Shown: positions 63,236-64,000 of the stretch, in pieces
Position numbering within the stretch: the stretch's first letter is position 1
How the letters are laid out: the number at the start of each line of letters is the position of its first letter
The notes under the pieces: generated by a model
Databases searched by the model: none
What the model was told of the DNA's origin: nothing
The model's input: the letters and a program-made list of their open reading frames with translations, nothing else
Source: Rhynchopus sp. YZ270_cl-10
Taxonomy: Eukaryota; Euglenozoa; Diplonemea; Diplonemida; Diplonemidae
DNA: 64,000 nt
Direction of reading: 5' to 3'
NCBI GenBank assembly: GCA_964035575.1
Contig: OZ037931.1
Coordinates: 815,567 to 879,566, forward strand
Made by a program: the position numbers and the translations under genes

Positions 63236-64000
63236 TTTTTGGGGGAGAAAAAAATATTTTAAACGAGAAAGAGCGTTGGTAGTTAGCGAATATTTTGAGA
63301 AAAAAAACGAAACAATTCTGACCTTTTTTTTTGCGCATTTTTAAAAAGATGTGGGTATATTCTTTCAATTCTTTTAATCCCTCTTCTAGAGGTGGTCTGC
63401 ATTGTGGCTATGAGGTTTCGACCTGATACAAACTGTCCAAATTATTTTTATTATTTATTCCAAGAGGAGAAAACGGGGAGGTACCCACCCCACACACACA
63501 CACTGCGATGTGGGGTGAAGTTTCGTCCGATTCTCCTTACACCCTGGAAACACCCCCATCCTCCTTTTTTTAAGGTGACTAAGCACGAGAGGCTTGGGAT
63601 CATCTTATAAACTTTTCTTTTTTTTTTTTTTTTCTTTCCCCGTTCTTTTCTACCTTAATGTGCATTTTTTAAATGCTCGGGAGGGGGCTGTGTTGTGTAA
63701 CTGCGTTCAGGAAGGATACTCTCCTGACGCCATTTTACTGAGAAGTCGATAGAGTTGATTCGAATTTGGGATTCGTTATTTTTTTGAGGTGGGGGAGGGA
63801 GGGAGGGAAGGGGGAAAAAAATGCGTGCAGTGCAATGAGAATGAGACCACTTCGGTGGTAGCAAATTTTCCAAAAAGGAAAAAAGAAAAAAAATGGAAAA
63901 ATTTAATTCATTGTAGATTTGATTCAAGAGCCGGTTGTGTTAAATAAACTAGATAGCATCCGCCAACTGATCTTGACAGCAATAAAAATATAGTGTTTTT
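63236..64000. other. 3' flank with an F1 repeat
   Basis: T-rich and A-rich runs, F1 copy 12 at 63574, no gene to the window end. Confidence 0.55.
63574..63622 (+). repeat. F1 structured repeat, copy 12
   Basis: GGTGACTAAGCACGAGAGGC, TTGGGATCATCTTATAAACT, TTTC plus T-run, about 340 bp after the stop codon. The inner stem has one G-T wobble. Confidence 0.85.

Overview
The window is nuclear DNA of a unicellular eukaryote. Its GC-rich genes are cut by spliceosomal introns (donors GTATGT, GTATG or GTTTGT; acceptors NAG) and lie in AT-rich, repeat-packed intergenic DNA full of homopolymers. Three features recall metamonad or other excavate protists: a multi-flavodoxin diflavin reductase, a Kelch protein with a tail of 'RLY...KY' repeats, and yeast-like GTATGT donors. 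I cannot name the organism, and the lineage guess is weak. I saw no rRNA, tRNA, CRISPR array, prokaryotic operon or LTR element.

Layout. All seven credible genes are on the + strand. They are: a secreted Pro/Thr-repeat protein (115-1773); a Kelch propeller protein (7044-9281); a PDZ/flavodoxin diflavin reductase with four exons (10254-16385); a two-RRM RNA-binding protein whose 5' exon is unresolved (17098-18594); an eIF4B-like translation factor with three exons (48255-50244); a DUF1769-like/CPBP-protease membrane protein (53866-56328); and a Pro/Gly-rich, possibly Sec16-like protein with two exons (61900-63235). An alpha-tubulin tail fragment ends 3 nt before the Kelch start codon. A SAM-like exon fragment sits in repeats at 43.9 kb.

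Between 18.6 and 48.2 kb lies a gene-free block made almost wholly of short inverted-repeat elements, some nested and several datable by empty sites elsewhere in the window. Target-site duplications include 6 bp (several foldback families), 8 bp with CAG...CTG ends (hAT-like), TTAA (piggyBac-like) and TA (mariner-like). Many families carry their own short word, repeated through both terminal regions. A LINE C-terminal fragment lies at 20.4 kb.

The least explained signal is a set of short structured repeats. The best, family F1, has 12 copies sharing a hairpin with loop ACGAGAG and covarying stems. Every copy I found of F1 and of five further families (F2-F6) is on the + strand, the same as all genes, including copies inside introns. 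This polarity suggests a role or constraint at the RNA level. The genes do not form an obvious pathway; two concern RNA binding or translation (RRM protein, eIF4B) and two concern membranes or secretion.
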